A stretch of DNA of 64,000 nt from JBKEDC01 sp047975205 (GTDB lineage: Bacteria; Bacteroidota; Bacteroidia; Bacteroidales; Prolixibacteraceae). Position 1 is the stretch's first letter. Every line of letters begins with the position of its first letter. A program made the translations under genes and the position numbers. The stretch lies in NCBI GenBank assembly GCA_047975205.1, contig JBKEDC010000005.1:1-64000 (forward strand), read 5' to 3'. The notes below the pieces were generated by a model. That model was given only the letters and a program-made list of their open reading frames with translations. It was not told the DNA's origin and made no database searches. Of this stretch, positions 33,755 through 44,200 are shown piece by piece.

Positions 33755-36292
33755 TCAATTATTTCGTTGTGCGGCACGTTTGGCTTTTCGTTGAGCCCGG
33801 CGCTCTTTCCAAGTGGTTTTTGTTTTAGCCTTTTCCTCTTTATATTTTTTCCAATTATCGATTCTATCTGTTCGGCGTTGTTCATATTCTATTTGGCGCA
33901 TTTGGCGTTTCGGAAGCGTTTCGATGTATGGTTCAATAGAAAGCTGCTTCATTGTTTGTGCTGAAGGCAATTTAAAATGTTGATTAGCCAATTTTGCATA
34001 TTTCGGTGCATTGTAAATATCTTTGAAGAAGTGTCCTACAACGGGCAAAGCCATATAAGCTCCTTGTCCATAACGAATAGTCCGAAAGTGTATGGCAGGT
34101 TCATCAGCACCAACCCAACATCCGGCAACAATATTCGGATTTGCTCCGATGAACCAACCATCAGATTGATTTTGGGTAGTTCCTGTTTTACCGGCTAGAT
34201 CTCCGGCAATACCCCAAACACTTCGCATAGCCTTACCGGATCCGTTATCGATAACGGATTTCAACATTTGAACCACAGCTCGTGTATGGTCAGGATTGAT
34301 GTTGCTTTTTTCAGCCAAAGGAGTTGAAAACTTAGCTAGCATATTACCTTTTGCATCTTTAATGCTAACTAAATAATGGGGCTTAATGTATTTTCCGTCA
34401 TTAATGATAGTTGCATAAGCTGTTACCATTTCTTTTAAGCTTATGGAAGCAACGCCTAAAGCCAAAGAAGGATATTCAGGCAGGTCGGCAGTAATGCCTA
34501 ATTGCTGAGCCATACTGATCGTATTTTCAATGCCCGATTGCATAATGACATCAACTGCAACGGTATTTACTGATTTGGCAAGAGCTCCACTCATGGAATA
34601 ATAACCGGTATAGTCGGGATGCGAATTGCGTGGAGACCAATTCTGATATTCCTTATAGATCTTCCGCTCATTGCTGAAATATTGATTGGGTTTTAATCCA
34701 TTGTCGAGACCGGAAAGATAAACAATAGGCTTAAATGTAGAACCTACTTGCCGAGCTGCTGAGATATGATCATATTGAAAATATTGAAAATTAATACCTC
34801 CAACCCAAGCCTTCAGTTTACCAGATTGAGGTTCAATAGCCATGAATCCGGCTTGTAACATCATCAGATAGTGTTTTATAGAATCATTGGGAGTGAGTAC
34901 CATATCTTTATTGCCATCCCAATTAAAGATAGTCATCTCTCTCGGAGTAGCAAAAGCTTGTTTTATTTGCTCATCATTAGCTCCTGCTTTTTTCATATTT
35001 CGGTATCGTTCGGAACGTTTTATTGCTCGCAAGAGAATAACCTTATTGTCGCTCCATGGCTTAGTATCTTTCCAATGCTCATCAAATACTTTCTGAAGCT
35101 TTTCCATTTGTTCTTTTACCGCTTGTTGAGCATATTTTTGGTAATCATAATTCAGTGTGGTTTGAATTTGCAAGCCATCGGTGTATAGGTTGTATGTTTC
35201 CCCGTTAGGCTTGATATTATCTTCACACCATTTTTTCAGTTCCGGTCGAAGCATAGCCAAGAAGTAAGGTGCAGGACCCGAATTATAAGAAATGACTTTA
35301 TATTTGAGTTCGAGAGGCTGAGCTTGATAGAATTTGCTTTCTTCAGGTGTCAAATAACCTTCTTTAAGCATCTGACCGATAACTACGTTCCTACGCTCTT
35401 TAGAACGTTCCGGATTTTTTCTCGGATTGTAAGCATTATTCGCTTTTAGCATACCTACTAATACGGCAGCTTCATCTACTGTCAGTTGCGATGGCCTTTT
35501 GCTGAAGAATCGTTCAGAGGCTAAACCGATGCCAAAAATATTTTCGCTAAAAGGAACCGTGTTTAAGTAGAGTGTAAGAATTTCATCTTTGCTGTATATC
35601 TTCTCCAGACGATAGGCCGTGATTGCCTCACGCAGTTTGTTTGCAGGCATCATGATAAGCCCGGGTTTTCTCGGATAAAGATTTTTCGCCGTTTGCTGGC
35701 TCAGAGTGCTACCTCCGCCTGAGCTTTTGTTACCTAAGATAATCGATTTGAAAAGCACACGCAACAGAGCTAACTGATCAATACCACTATGCTCGTAGAA
35801 TCTAGCATCTTCAGTAGCTACCAAAGCATGAATAACATTTGGCGATATTTCGTTAAACTGAATATTTGTACGATTTTCAATATAGTATCTTCCCAGTAAT
35901 TTCCCATCTTCGGCATAAACTTCAGATGCTAAGGGAGTTTTTATGCTTTCAAGTTGCCTTTCAGATGGAATATGTCCCCAAAATCCAAGATAAACAGTTA
36001 TAAAAAATAAGGTAAATAAAATGATACCTACGGCAGTTATCATGAAAAACCACGACCAAAACACTTTCTTGAATGATTTTTTATTAGATGTTTTTCTGGA
36101 GGTTGTTTTTCTACCGGTAGTTTTTTTTGATGACTTGTTACTTGTTGTTTTTTTACGTGTAACCGGCTTTTTTTGAACTGCACTTATTGGATTATTCTTG
36201 CTAGCCGCCGCTTTACGTTTTGCCGGAGCAGCCTTCCGCGTTGTGCCTGCCTTTTTGGTAGTAGATGTCTTAGAATTGTCTTTTATGGGCAT
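33755..36292 (-). CDS. Class A penicillin-binding protein (PBP1A)
   Basis: Bifunctional peptidoglycan synthase anchored in the inner membrane, 845 residues. The first 75 residues are a cytoplasmic tail rich in Lys, Thr and Ala, then a single helix (about 80-103). The GT51 transglycosylase has ATEDARFYEH with the catalytic Glu and GGGSTLSQQTAKNLY. The transpeptidase has the STFK box, SVN and KTGTT, all intact. A second basic tail of about 70 residues rich in Arg/Lys ends the protein. A -7 box reading TATTTTTG on the minus strand lies at 36314-36321. Confidence 0.95.
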   Translation of the reverse strand: MPIKDNSKTSTTKKAGTTRKAAPAKRKAAASKNNPISAVQKKPVTRKKTTSNKSSKKTTGRKTTSRKTSNKKSFKKVFWSWFFMITAVGIILFTLFFITVYLGFWGHIPSERQLESIKTPLASEVYAEDGKLLGRYYIENRTNIQFNEISPNVIHALVATEDARFYEHSGIDQLALLRVLFKSIILGNKSSGGGSTLSQQTAKNLYPRKPGLIMMPANKLREAITAYRLEKIYSKDEILTLYLNTVPFSENIFGIGLASERFFSKRPSQLTVDEAAVLVGMLKANNAYNPRKNPERSKERRNVVIGQMLKEGYLTPEESKFYQAQPLELKYKVISYNSGPAPYFLAMLRPELKKWCEDNIKPNGETYNLYTDGLQIQTTLNYDYQKYAQQAVKEQMEKLQKVFDEHWKDTKPWSDNKVILLRAIKRSERYRNMKKAGANDEQIKQAFATPREMTIFNWDGNKDMVLTPNDSIKHYLMMLQAGFMAIEPQSGKLKAWVGGINFQYFQYDHISAARQVGSTFKPIVYLSGLDNGLKPNQYFSNERKIYKEYQNWSPRNSHPDYTGYYSMSGALAKSVNTVAVDVIMQSGIENTISMAQQLGITADLPEYPSLALGVASISLKEMVTAYATIINDGKYIKPHYLVSIKDAKGNMLAKFSTPLAEKSNINPDHTRAVVQMLKSVIDNGSGKAMRSVWGIAGDLAGKTGTTQNQSDGWFIGANPNIVAGCWVGADEPAIHFRTIRYGQGAYMALPVVGHFFKDIYNAPKYAKLANQHFKLPSAQTMKQLSIEPYIETLPKRQMRQIEYEQRRTDRIDNWKKYKEEKAKTKTTWKERRAQRKAKRAAQRNN

Positions 36293-36363
36293 AATCTGGA
36301 TATAGATATACTACAAAAATAAGTCTTTGCATATAAAATACGGCATCATTAAGATGTTTTTCT

Positions 36364-36371
36364 TACTTTTG
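36364..36371 (+). promoter_or_regulatory. -7 box before tRNA-Arg
   Basis: TACTTTTG, a perfect -7 element nine bases before the mature tRNA. No TTTG lies at the expected spacing upstream, so only half of the promoter is recognised. Confidence 0.45.
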
Positions 36372-36380
36372 TCGCTACAA

Positions 36381-36452
36381 GGCTTCATAGTTCAATGGAT
36401 AGAATATCAGATTCCGGTTCTGACGATATGGGTTCGAATCCCATTGAGGTCA
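36381..36452 (+). tRNA. tRNA-Arg(CCG)
   Basis: A 72-base cloverleaf: acceptor GGCTTCA/TGAGGTC with a G-U pair, anticodon stem TCAGA/TCTGA around loop TTCCGGT with anticodon CCG, and T arm ATGGG-TTCGAAT-CCCAT. Discriminator A; CCA not encoded. Confidence 0.95.
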
Positions 36453-37542
36453 CTATTACATCTCTCCCATTCTCACAATAAAAGCTGAAAAACAGCAGTT
36501 TGTAACAGGCTACTCCGAAAGCGTGATGGAAAAATAGAAGAATTTAAACATCAAAAGCTGAGCGGGTACTCCAAATACGAAGAATGTATTTGTTACGAAA
36601 TAAAAAACGCAAAGCACCAATGATCATAAATATGGCGGTAAACGCTAAGCCGTAATTTACGACCTTCATTCTGCCGGATTGAAATTTTTTAGTCCTGAAA
36701 TCTCGCAACTACTTGCATCTGAAATCTCGAATAGTTAACCAAACTGATGATATAGATTTAATCGAAGAATCTGATTAAATCCTCAATATTCATAGCTGCA
36801 AGTCCAATGTCAAATCTTTTTCAAATGTAAATGCTGTATTTTCTATAAAAATTACAAACAATAACTAAATATAATTACAGCATCATAATATTAGAGAAAT
36901 AATGAAATCTACTTGTGAATATCTTAGACTTTGCATTTGTAATTGTTGTATATTTGTTTGTGTGTAAGATGTTGATAATGAATTGAATAATTAATCAGCT
37001 TGTAAATGTAAATTAATTATAAAAATCAGTAAAATTCATTATTATTGGCTAGCGTTTAACCGCGAATGTGAGACTTCCCCAAAGCAAAATACTATTGCTA
37101 CACCGGATTAAGTTAGATAGTATTTGTGGGAGTGCTATTACGAGTTTTTAGCTTACCACTCATTGGTGTTTAAGAGAGCTCTATATGCTTGATGTCATTG
37201 CAGCATCTTATACCATAGAATGAGCAGCCGGGTTCTAGTGAAGAATTTGAGAACAAAATTACAGCTTATGAGAAAATACACATTAAAACCAAGACCACCT
37301 ACTATGAAATTTATTTCTAACTGCTGGCACCACTCATTGAGGACATAACCGGAAGACCCCTTGTAATTAGTTTCCGTTACTGTGGTAATAGCATGCTTAT
37401 CCATTGTTCATTCAGTAAATGAGGTTTGAATGATTGCCTGATAGACAGGCAATAGGCGTGGAAAAGTTTTTAATGACTAGAAATCTCCATGAATCTTAAT
37501 ACAACGCTTTAATCTGTTTTAAACCAATAAAATTAAATAATT
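36453..37542. other. Gene-poor region downstream of tRNA-Arg
   Basis: About 1.1 kb with no convincing full-length gene. It holds short repeated words (CTGAAATCTCG twice near 36698-36727), a 9-bp inverted repeat GATTTAATC/GATTAAATC near 36756-36779, a possible 41-codon membrane ORF on the minus strand, and a 69-codon minus-strand frame (37195-37404) of unknown meaning. Location directly after a tRNA suggests remains of past insertion, but no integrase or attachment repeat is seen. Confidence 0.4.
36544..36669 (-). CDS. Possible small membrane protein
   Basis: A 41-codon frame starting MKVVNYGLAFTAIFM. It has one hydrophobic helix (about residues 7-24) followed by a basic segment rich in Arg, Lys and Trp, as in small inner-membrane proteins. 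It has no clear ribosome site and no partner. It could equally be the remnant of a longer gene. Confidence 0.3.
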   Translation of the reverse strand: MKVVNYGLAFTAIFMIIGALRFLFRNKYILRIWSTRSAFDV

Positions 37543-38439
37543 ATGAACTATAAAAATGTAACCGTTGCCGGAAGTGGAGTACTAGGATATCAGATAGCTT
37601 TTCAAATTGCTTTTCGCGGCTTTAAAGTAACTGTATATGACATTACAGATGAAGTATTGAAAGTAGCACAACAAAAGTTCTATACTTTAAGTGAAGCCTA
37701 TAAAAGAGATTTAAACGCTACGGAAGAAGAACTAAATAAAACATTTGAAAATCTGAAATACTGCTCCGATTTGGCATGTGCGGTGAAGGAAGCTGACTTG
37801 CTGATCGAAGCAGTTCCCGAAAACCCGGATATCAAACTAGATTTCTACACAAAATTGGCAAAAGTTGCAGCTGAAAAAACGGTCTTTGCAACCAATACAT
37901 CCACTTTGTTGCCAAGCCAGTTTGCTCATGTTACGGGAAGACCATCCAAATTCTTGGCGTTACATTTCGCAAATGAAATTTGGAAGAACAATACCGCTGA
38001 AATCATGGGGCATCCCGGAACTGACAAAAATGTTTTTGATGATGTAGTGGCTTTCGCCAAAGCTATAGGAATGTTGGCATTACCCTTATATAAGGAACAA
38101 CCCGGTTATATCATAAATTCACTCTTGGTTCCATTTTTAGACGCTGCAATCAGTCTTGTAGTAACAGATGTGTCGGATGCACATACCATTGATAAAACAT
38201 GGATGAAAGCAACCCGTTCACCTTTAGGACCTTTTGCTTGCCTTGATCTTATAGGACTTACCACTGCCTTTAATATTACCAAGATGGAAGCAGAACATAC
38301 ACTTGATCCGCTTGCAGCTAAAAGGGTGCAATATTTACAAGAAAATTTTATAAATAAAAATAAATTAGGTGTTTTATCCGGTGAGGGCTTTTACAAATAC
38401 CCTAATCCTGCATATTTAGATGAGAATTTTTTGAAGTGA
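37543..38439 (+). CDS. 3-hydroxyacyl-CoA dehydrogenase
   Basis: NAD-dependent oxidation of 3-hydroxyacyl-CoA or the reverse reduction, 298 residues. A Rossmann motif GSGVLGYQIA (residues 10-19) is followed by VYD, whose acidic residue selects NAD. The catalytic His is in LALHFANEI and the Asn/Glu neighbourhood is present. KEQPGYIINSLL starts the C-terminal dimerisation domain. It stands alone, between two gene-poor stretches, without the thiolase and crotonase genes that usually surround hbd, so its pathway is uncertain: butyrate-type metabolism or a related 3-hydroxy acid dehydrogenase. Confidence 0.85.
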   Translation: MNYKNVTVAGSGVLGYQIAFQIAFRGFKVTVYDITDEVLKVAQQKFYTLSEAYKRDLNATEEELNKTFENLKYCSDLACAVKEADLLIEAVPENPDIKLDFYTKLAKVAAEKTVFATNTSTLLPSQFAHVTGRPSKFLALHFANEIWKNNTAEIMGHPGTDKNVFDDVVAFAKAIGMLALPLYKEQPGYIINSLLVPFLDAAISLVVTDVSDAHTIDKTWMKATRSPLGPFACLDLIGLTTAFNITKMEAEHTLDPLAAKRVQYLQENFINKNKLGVLSGEGFYKYPNPAYLDENFLK

Positions 38440-38900
38440 ATCGGTAATTATTGAACGTTCTAAAAATAGCACTTGGGAAAAGCTGCTCCAAAAGAAAAAT
38501 TCAAGTGATTTTCAAACGGAAAGCTATTCCTATATCAGCTATGATTGATGTTATTAAAAGTAAATAGGAGAGTGGTCGTAGTGAGAAAATTTCCCAAATT
38601 CTATTGCGTTCACTATCCTATTATAACGATGATTTTGGTATTTTTGAGAACGGCCAACAAATATTTCAAATGTTCTTTCCGTTTATAGACAATTTCTTAT
38701 GTAATCTTCAATTTCATATTTGGTATAAGCTCGAATTGTAATACTCTTAAAAAAATCTTATATTAGCGTTCGTTTTAGATTAAAGCTTTGCTTAAGGTGG
38801 AGAAGCACAAAGGAATGAGGATATATTCTTAGTAAACTTGCAGTTGAGTTTTAAAAAATCAGATTGAATTTCATTAAGAAGTAAAATAAAAGATTAAAAA
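38440..38900. other. Gene-poor region with a possible gene remnant
   Basis: About 460 bases. From about 38570 to 38742 the plus strand can be read for about 55 codons (ESGRSEKISQILLRSLSYYN and onward) after an in-frame stop, ending in a TAA. The composition looks like that of real protein but I recognise no family and there is no start, so it may be the tail of a decayed gene. Confidence 0.3.
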
Positions 38901-39281
38901 ATGGCAAAAACGTACGATGCAGTGCAGCAAGTTTTTACGATTATCGGAAAAGGCACAAAAGTAACCGGAGATATGAATGTTGAAGGAGATACTCGAATTG
39001 ATGGAGAATTAGAAGGGACGATAAATTGTTCTGGAAGATTAATCGTTGGATTGGAAGGGAAAGTGCAAGGTGATATCTTTTGTGTAAATTTTGAAACTTT
39101 AGGCGAAGTTAATGGAAATTTGACGGTGAAAGAAAAAACATTTCTTCGTGAAAAATCAAACTTTCAAGGAAAATTACTTACTAATATTCTAAATATAGAG
39201 CCCGGTGCCAAATTTACCGGTACTTGCGATATGAGCGGAGAAAATATCGATAAGAAGAAAGAAGATACTAAAGAGAATTAG
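38901..39281 (+). CDS. Bactofilin family cytoskeletal protein
   Basis: A 126-residue polymer-forming cytoskeletal protein. The central region (about 13-105) is a right-handed beta-helix with short repeating Gly/Val-rich turns (GDMNVEGDTRIDGELEGTI). Short charged tails flank it. Bactofilins form filaments without nucleotide, and act in cell shape, stalk or polar organisation. A partner M23 peptidase is often encoded nearby but is absent here. A strong terminator follows. Confidence 0.9.
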   Translation: MAKTYDAVQQVFTIIGKGTKVTGDMNVEGDTRIDGELEGTINCSGRLIVGLEGKVQGDIFCVNFETLGEVNGNLTVKEKTFLREKSNFQGKLLTNILNIEPGAKFTGTCDMSGENIDKKKEDTKEN

Positions 39282-39350
39282 AATAACAGTCAGAAATATT
39301 CCGGGTACTTGTTTCCGTATTAGTCTTGTTTCTGCTGTCAAGGAAGAGAA

Positions 39351-39390
39351 AAATAAATCCCGATGAACATATGCTCATCGGGATTTATTT
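39351..39390. terminator. Bidirectional terminator
   Basis: A perfect 16-base-pair stem (AAATAAATCCCGATGA and its complement) with an eight-base loop, flanked by A and T tracts, between convergent bactofilin and peptidase genes. Confidence 0.93.
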
Positions 39391-39408
39391 TTAAGGCGAA
39401 ATTAGGTA

Positions 39409-40623
39409 TTATAAACCCAATTTCTGACGAATTTCACTAGGAATAGCATTCTTATTCACCATGATACTCATCGTTTTATATGCTACAAAAGGAACAGAGG
39501 CATAGAAATAGCCTTTGAATTTATTGTACTCACCCCATGAATTTTTAATGATATAGTAAGGAGTACCATTTTGATCTTTAGCAGTACCAATGATTTCCAT
39601 ACCATGGTCATCGGTGGTTTGATAATTATCGAAAGCCTCTTGGCGCATCTCTTGAGTGATGGTCTTTTCCTTTCCCGGTTTATCTAATTTGTAAAGTTTG
39701 GCATCTTTTTCACTTTTCGACATATTTTCCCATTTAGATATTTCGGCATTCGACATTTCTTTAGTGTCGGCTTCCGGAATAACGGCTACCCCTTGCTTTT
39801 TAGTGGCAAATCCTTTTTCGCTGACGTCAGAACCCCAAGCAACAGTGTAATCGTTGTCAATGGCATTATTAATGATAGTCATCATATCTTCCATAGGAAC
39901 ATTATAGCTTTCTCCCCACAACCAATTGTCAGGAATTTCTAATATGAAAGGTTTATAAAATGGATGGTGAGTATAAGATGTAATTTCTACATAATCATCC
40001 ATATTTAAACCTACATAGTCAGAAGCAAAGGTTTGAGGTGTATATTCTTTTCCTTTATATTCAAATTTAGCAGGAAGTTTTCCCAAGTAAGCATCCAATG
40101 TGCCGTCAATAACCTTCGGCCAAGCTGTACTTAATTTTCTGTTCTTATTCTCGACAACTGTTTTCACTTCAGAAAGAAGCATTTCGTCCATTTCACCATG
40201 CACATGTTTATCTTCGCCATATTGCAATCCGGTATAGGCTTCTTCGGGCACTATACCATATTTTTGAATAACATAAGGTACATCGCGAGATCCGGCTCCT
40301 GCGCCAAAAGTCAGGTTACCATGCATACGTACGTATTTTTCAGCTTTTTCCTTATAAATGTGTCGAACTACGAACATTTCTGATAAATCAACCTCAGGTT
40401 TACCGGCACGAAGCATTTCTGATTCTATAAAACTAACGGTTGAAAAAGACCAGCATGTACCTGATCGATTTTGATCTTTAATAGGTGTGTGCGGTAATTC
40501 CTTTACGGTAGTAAATTCGTAACCTTCCTCTTTCGTTTTTTTGTTTTCGTCTTTTGCGAATGCAAAGGAAGACAAAAGGCACGCGCTTAATGTGAGTGCT
40601 GTAATCTTTTTGTTTAAAATCAT
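39409..40623 (-). CDS. Secreted C1-family cysteine peptidase
   Basis: Papain-fold peptidase of the PepC/bleomycin hydrolase type, 404 residues. A Sec signal peptide ends near AFAKDEN (about residue 23), so it acts in the periplasm or outside, unlike cytoplasmic PepC. The oxyanion Gln51 and nucleophile Cys57 lie in KDQNRSGTCWSFS. The catalytic His is in DDHGMEI near 343 and the Asn in IIKNSWGE. It is likely an aminopeptidase used in peptide nutrition. A near-consensus -7 box (TACTTTCG on the minus strand) is at 40653-40660. Confidence 0.92.
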   Translation of the reverse strand: MILNKKITALTLSACLLSSFAFAKDENKKTKEEGYEFTTVKELPHTPIKDQNRSGTCWSFSTVSFIESEMLRAGKPEVDLSEMFVVRHIYKEKAEKYVRMHGNLTFGAGAGSRDVPYVIQKYGIVPEEAYTGLQYGEDKHVHGEMDEMLLSEVKTVVENKNRKLSTAWPKVIDGTLDAYLGKLPAKFEYKGKEYTPQTFASDYVGLNMDDYVEITSYTHHPFYKPFILEIPDNWLWGESYNVPMEDMMTIINNAIDNDYTVAWGSDVSEKGFATKKQGVAVIPEADTKEMSNAEISKWENMSKSEKDAKLYKLDKPGKEKTITQEMRQEAFDNYQTTDDHGMEIIGTAKDQNGTPYYIIKNSWGEYNKFKGYFYASVPFVAYKTMSIMVNKNAIPSEIRQKLGL

Positions 40624-40660
40624 ATCTGTAAATCTTATTTTTCTATGGGCTTCGAAAGTA

Positions 40661-41224
40661 ATTAATTTTTATAAACGGAAAGCATTTTTGTTGAATGTAT
40701 TCGTATTCGTTTGCGGCAAAGAAAAGTTTTTTAACAACAGTGTCTTATTTTTTATACTTTCCTGCCTGAAAGATAAGAAAGAGGTGTCTTTTTAGCTTAA
40801 TTGTCGAATGGTTTAGCCTTAGAATCGCTGAGTGTAATTGAAATGCATTTAGAATTTAATTAAAGTAATTTAGAATGATGTGATCATCAATATGTTATGT
40901 GTATTTTTATGCTTTTCTCGTTCATAATTCATGCAAAAACTGTTTTTAGAATCATTTCTTAATAAAAGATGAGCAGCGAAATTGCTGTTACTACTCATAT
41001 TATCCTCATAAAAGCTATATAAAACGCTAATTAGCTCTATTCTTCATAGCGAAAAGAGGTTGAAAATAGTTTTGCTAATCAATTCTTATCTAGAAATTTC
41101 ACATTTTCGACATAAAACTAAAATTCTTATTAAGAACATTTATAAAACCAATGTAATATTAAAAAACTATTTTTGTTGAGAAAATTCTGTTTCCTATTAT
41201 CACAAAATCTGCATCAATTAAGCT
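40661..41224. other. Divergent intergenic region before dnaE
   Basis: About 560 AT-rich bases with no credible gene. TATTTTTG at 41168-41175 is a good -7 element for dnaE, 49 bases before its start; no TTTG is at the right spacing. Nothing else is recognised. Confidence 0.45.
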
Positions 41225-44200
41225 ATGTTTTTAATATTCGATACCGAAACTACCGGCTTGCCCAAGAATTGGAAAGCACCAATTACCGATACTGATAACT
41301 GGCCTAGAATGGTTCAGTTGGCTTGGCAAATGCATGATGCAGAGGGCAATTTTATAGCTGCAAAGAACCATGTAATTTACCCGGAAGGATATACTATCCC
41401 CGATAATGTGGTGAAAGTGCACGGTATTACTACCGAGAAAGCATTGGAAGTCGGTATCCTGTTGAAAGATGCGCTAGCCGACTTTATGGCAGATGTGGAA
41501 AAAAGCGACTTTATTATCGGACACAATGTGAATTTTGATGTGAATATTGTGGGCTGCGAATTGGTGCGTATGGATATGCCGGAAGTATTGTCGAAACATC
41601 CGCTCATCGATACCATGGAGGGCAGTAAAGAATTTTGTGATTTGCGCAAAAAAGGTTCACTGAAAAATCCTACGTTAACAGAATTGCACATAAAACTTTT
41701 TGGCATCCGTTTTGATGAAGCACATAATGCCGCTGCCGATGTGGAGGCAACTTCACGATGTTTTTTAGAGTTAGTGCGTATTGGCGGATTGTATTACACG
41801 AATGAAAGCGGTATTGTATCTACCGCCGATATATTAAGCTTTTCGGTTAGTGAATATGATGCCTTTCGGAAAAATAATCCGCAAACCATTCAGGCGGTGG
41901 GCATCAAATATGAATCTTTTAAAGAAGATGTATTTGAAGAGTTCTCTCTTGAAGAATATGAAAAAAATATAAATCGGGCTGCAGCCGAAAACGACGAGAT
42001 TTATCCTTTTGTACATCTGCATGTGCACTCTCAATATTCCATCCTCGACGGACTAAATAAAATTAATAAGATTGTTGAAAAGGCATTCTTCGACGGGCAA
42101 CCGGCAATTGCATTGACCGATCATGGAAATATGTTCGGAGCTAAAGAATTTCATATTGCTTGTAAGAATGCCAGAAAAAATATTATTCAAGGCAAAATAG
42201 GTGCGGCAGCTGCCCAAAAAGGAGTGAAGAATTTACCGCATGAAGAAGAAACCGAATTAAGAGCTCAGCTTGATAAAGAGATTCCTAACCACAAAATAAC
42301 GCCGATTATAGGTGTGGAGGCTTATTGTGCCCGGCGTGGCCATTTGCGCAAAGACGATAAAACAGATTCTTCGGGTTATCACCTGATATTGCTAGCCAAG
42401 AATGAAGTGGGGTATGTAAACCTTTTGAAACTAACATCGATAGCAAGCACCGACGGATTTTACTACAAGCCTCGTATCGATAAGGAGCTGCTGGCTCAAT
42501 ATCATGAAGGAGTAATCGTTTCATCGGCTTGCTTGGGCGGAGAAATTTCGCAGCATATCATGAATGGTAATATTGATGAAGCCCGCAAATCGATTAAATG
42601 GTTTAAAGGAATATTTGACGATGATTATTATTTAGAGATTTCGCGGCATCCGAATAACGATCCTATCTTGCGTAAAGATACTTGGGAGAATCAAGCTAAG
42701 GTAAGTCAGGTAATCTTAAAATTGGGGCAAGAGCTCGGCGTGAAGGTCATTGCAACCAATGATGCACATTTTACCAATGCTGAAGATGCAGAGCCTCATG
42801 ATTTATTGGTGTGCATGAATACGGGTAGAGATTATGACGATCCTACACGTATGCGTTATTCCAAACAAGAATGGTTTAAAACCCGTGCCGAAATGAGTGA
42901 GCAATTTGCTGATATTCCGGAAGTGCTGACAAATACGATAGAGATTGCCGAGAAGATTGAATTTTTCGAGCTCGATCACGATCCGTTTATGCCGCCATTT
43001 GAAATCCCGGCAGATTTTGCAACCATTGAAGATTATCAAACTAAATTTTCAGAAACCGACCTGATAGCGGAGTTCACAGAGAAAGCTATGAACCGTTTAG
43101 GCGGTTACGATAAAACGTTGCAAATTAAACTGGAATCAGATTATTTGGCTCATCTGTGCTTTAAAGGGTCTGTTGACAGATACGGTGAGGAATTAGATTC
43201 CTCCATAAAAGAGCGTTTAGATTTTGAGCTAAATACCATTAAGACAATGGGATTTCCGGGATATTTCTTAATCGTACAAGATTTTATCAATTGGGCTAAA
43301 GATAACGGCGTTTTAGTGGGCCCCGGGCGTGGATCGGCAGCCGGATCAGCAGTGGCTTATTGTGTGAAGATTACAGATGTCGACCCGATTAAGTATGATT
43401 TACTTTTTGAACGTTTCTTGAATCCCGATCGTATCTCTATGCCCGATGTGGATATTGATTTCGATGATGATGGTCGCCAGCGTGTATTAGATTATGTTAC
43501 CGATAAGTATGGTCACGACAAAGTGGCACATATTTGTACTTTCGGTACCATGGCAACAAAGGGCTCTATTAAAGATGTCGGTAGAGTGCTAGGCTTGCCC
43601 ATTCCGGAATCAAATCGCTTAACTAAATTGGTTGGCGATGAGTCAAGTTTTAAGAAAGCCTATAAGAATGTACCTGAATTAGTAGCGGAGAAAGATTCTC
43701 CGGATCCGATTATTCGCAAAACGCTGCAATATGCCGAAGTGCTGGAAGGAACAGTACGTCAAACCGGAGTGCATGCTTGCGGTGTGCTTATCGGGAAAAA
43801 CTCGCTTAATCAGCATTTGCCCGTGATGCCAACAAAAGGGGAGGAACTGCTAACTACTCAGTATGATGGTCGTTTTGTGGAAAGTATCGGCTTGCTTAAG
43901 ATGGACTTCCTAGGTTTAAAAACACTTTCCATCATAAAAGAGACTTTGGGCAATATTAAACTCTCTAAGGGTGAAGATATCGACATCAATAAAGTACCAT
44001 TGGAGGATGAGGCTACTTTTCGATTGTTTGCCAACGGAGAAACTACAGCTATATTTCAATTTGAATCGCCGGGCATGAAGAAGCATTTGCGTGCTTTAAT
44101 GCCTGATCGTTTCGAGCATTTGGTTGCTATGAATGCACTATATCGTCCGGGTCCGATGGAGTATATTCCTGATTTTATTGAACGTAGGCATGGTCGTCAG

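Noticed and set aside
37195..37404. 69-codon minus-strand frame in the gene-poor region
   Set aside because: No family, no promoter and no ribosome site; kept only as part of the description of the region.
40541..40795. 84-codon plus-strand frame near the C1 peptidase start
   Set aside because: It starts antisense within the signal peptide of the peptidase and has no ribosome site or domain.
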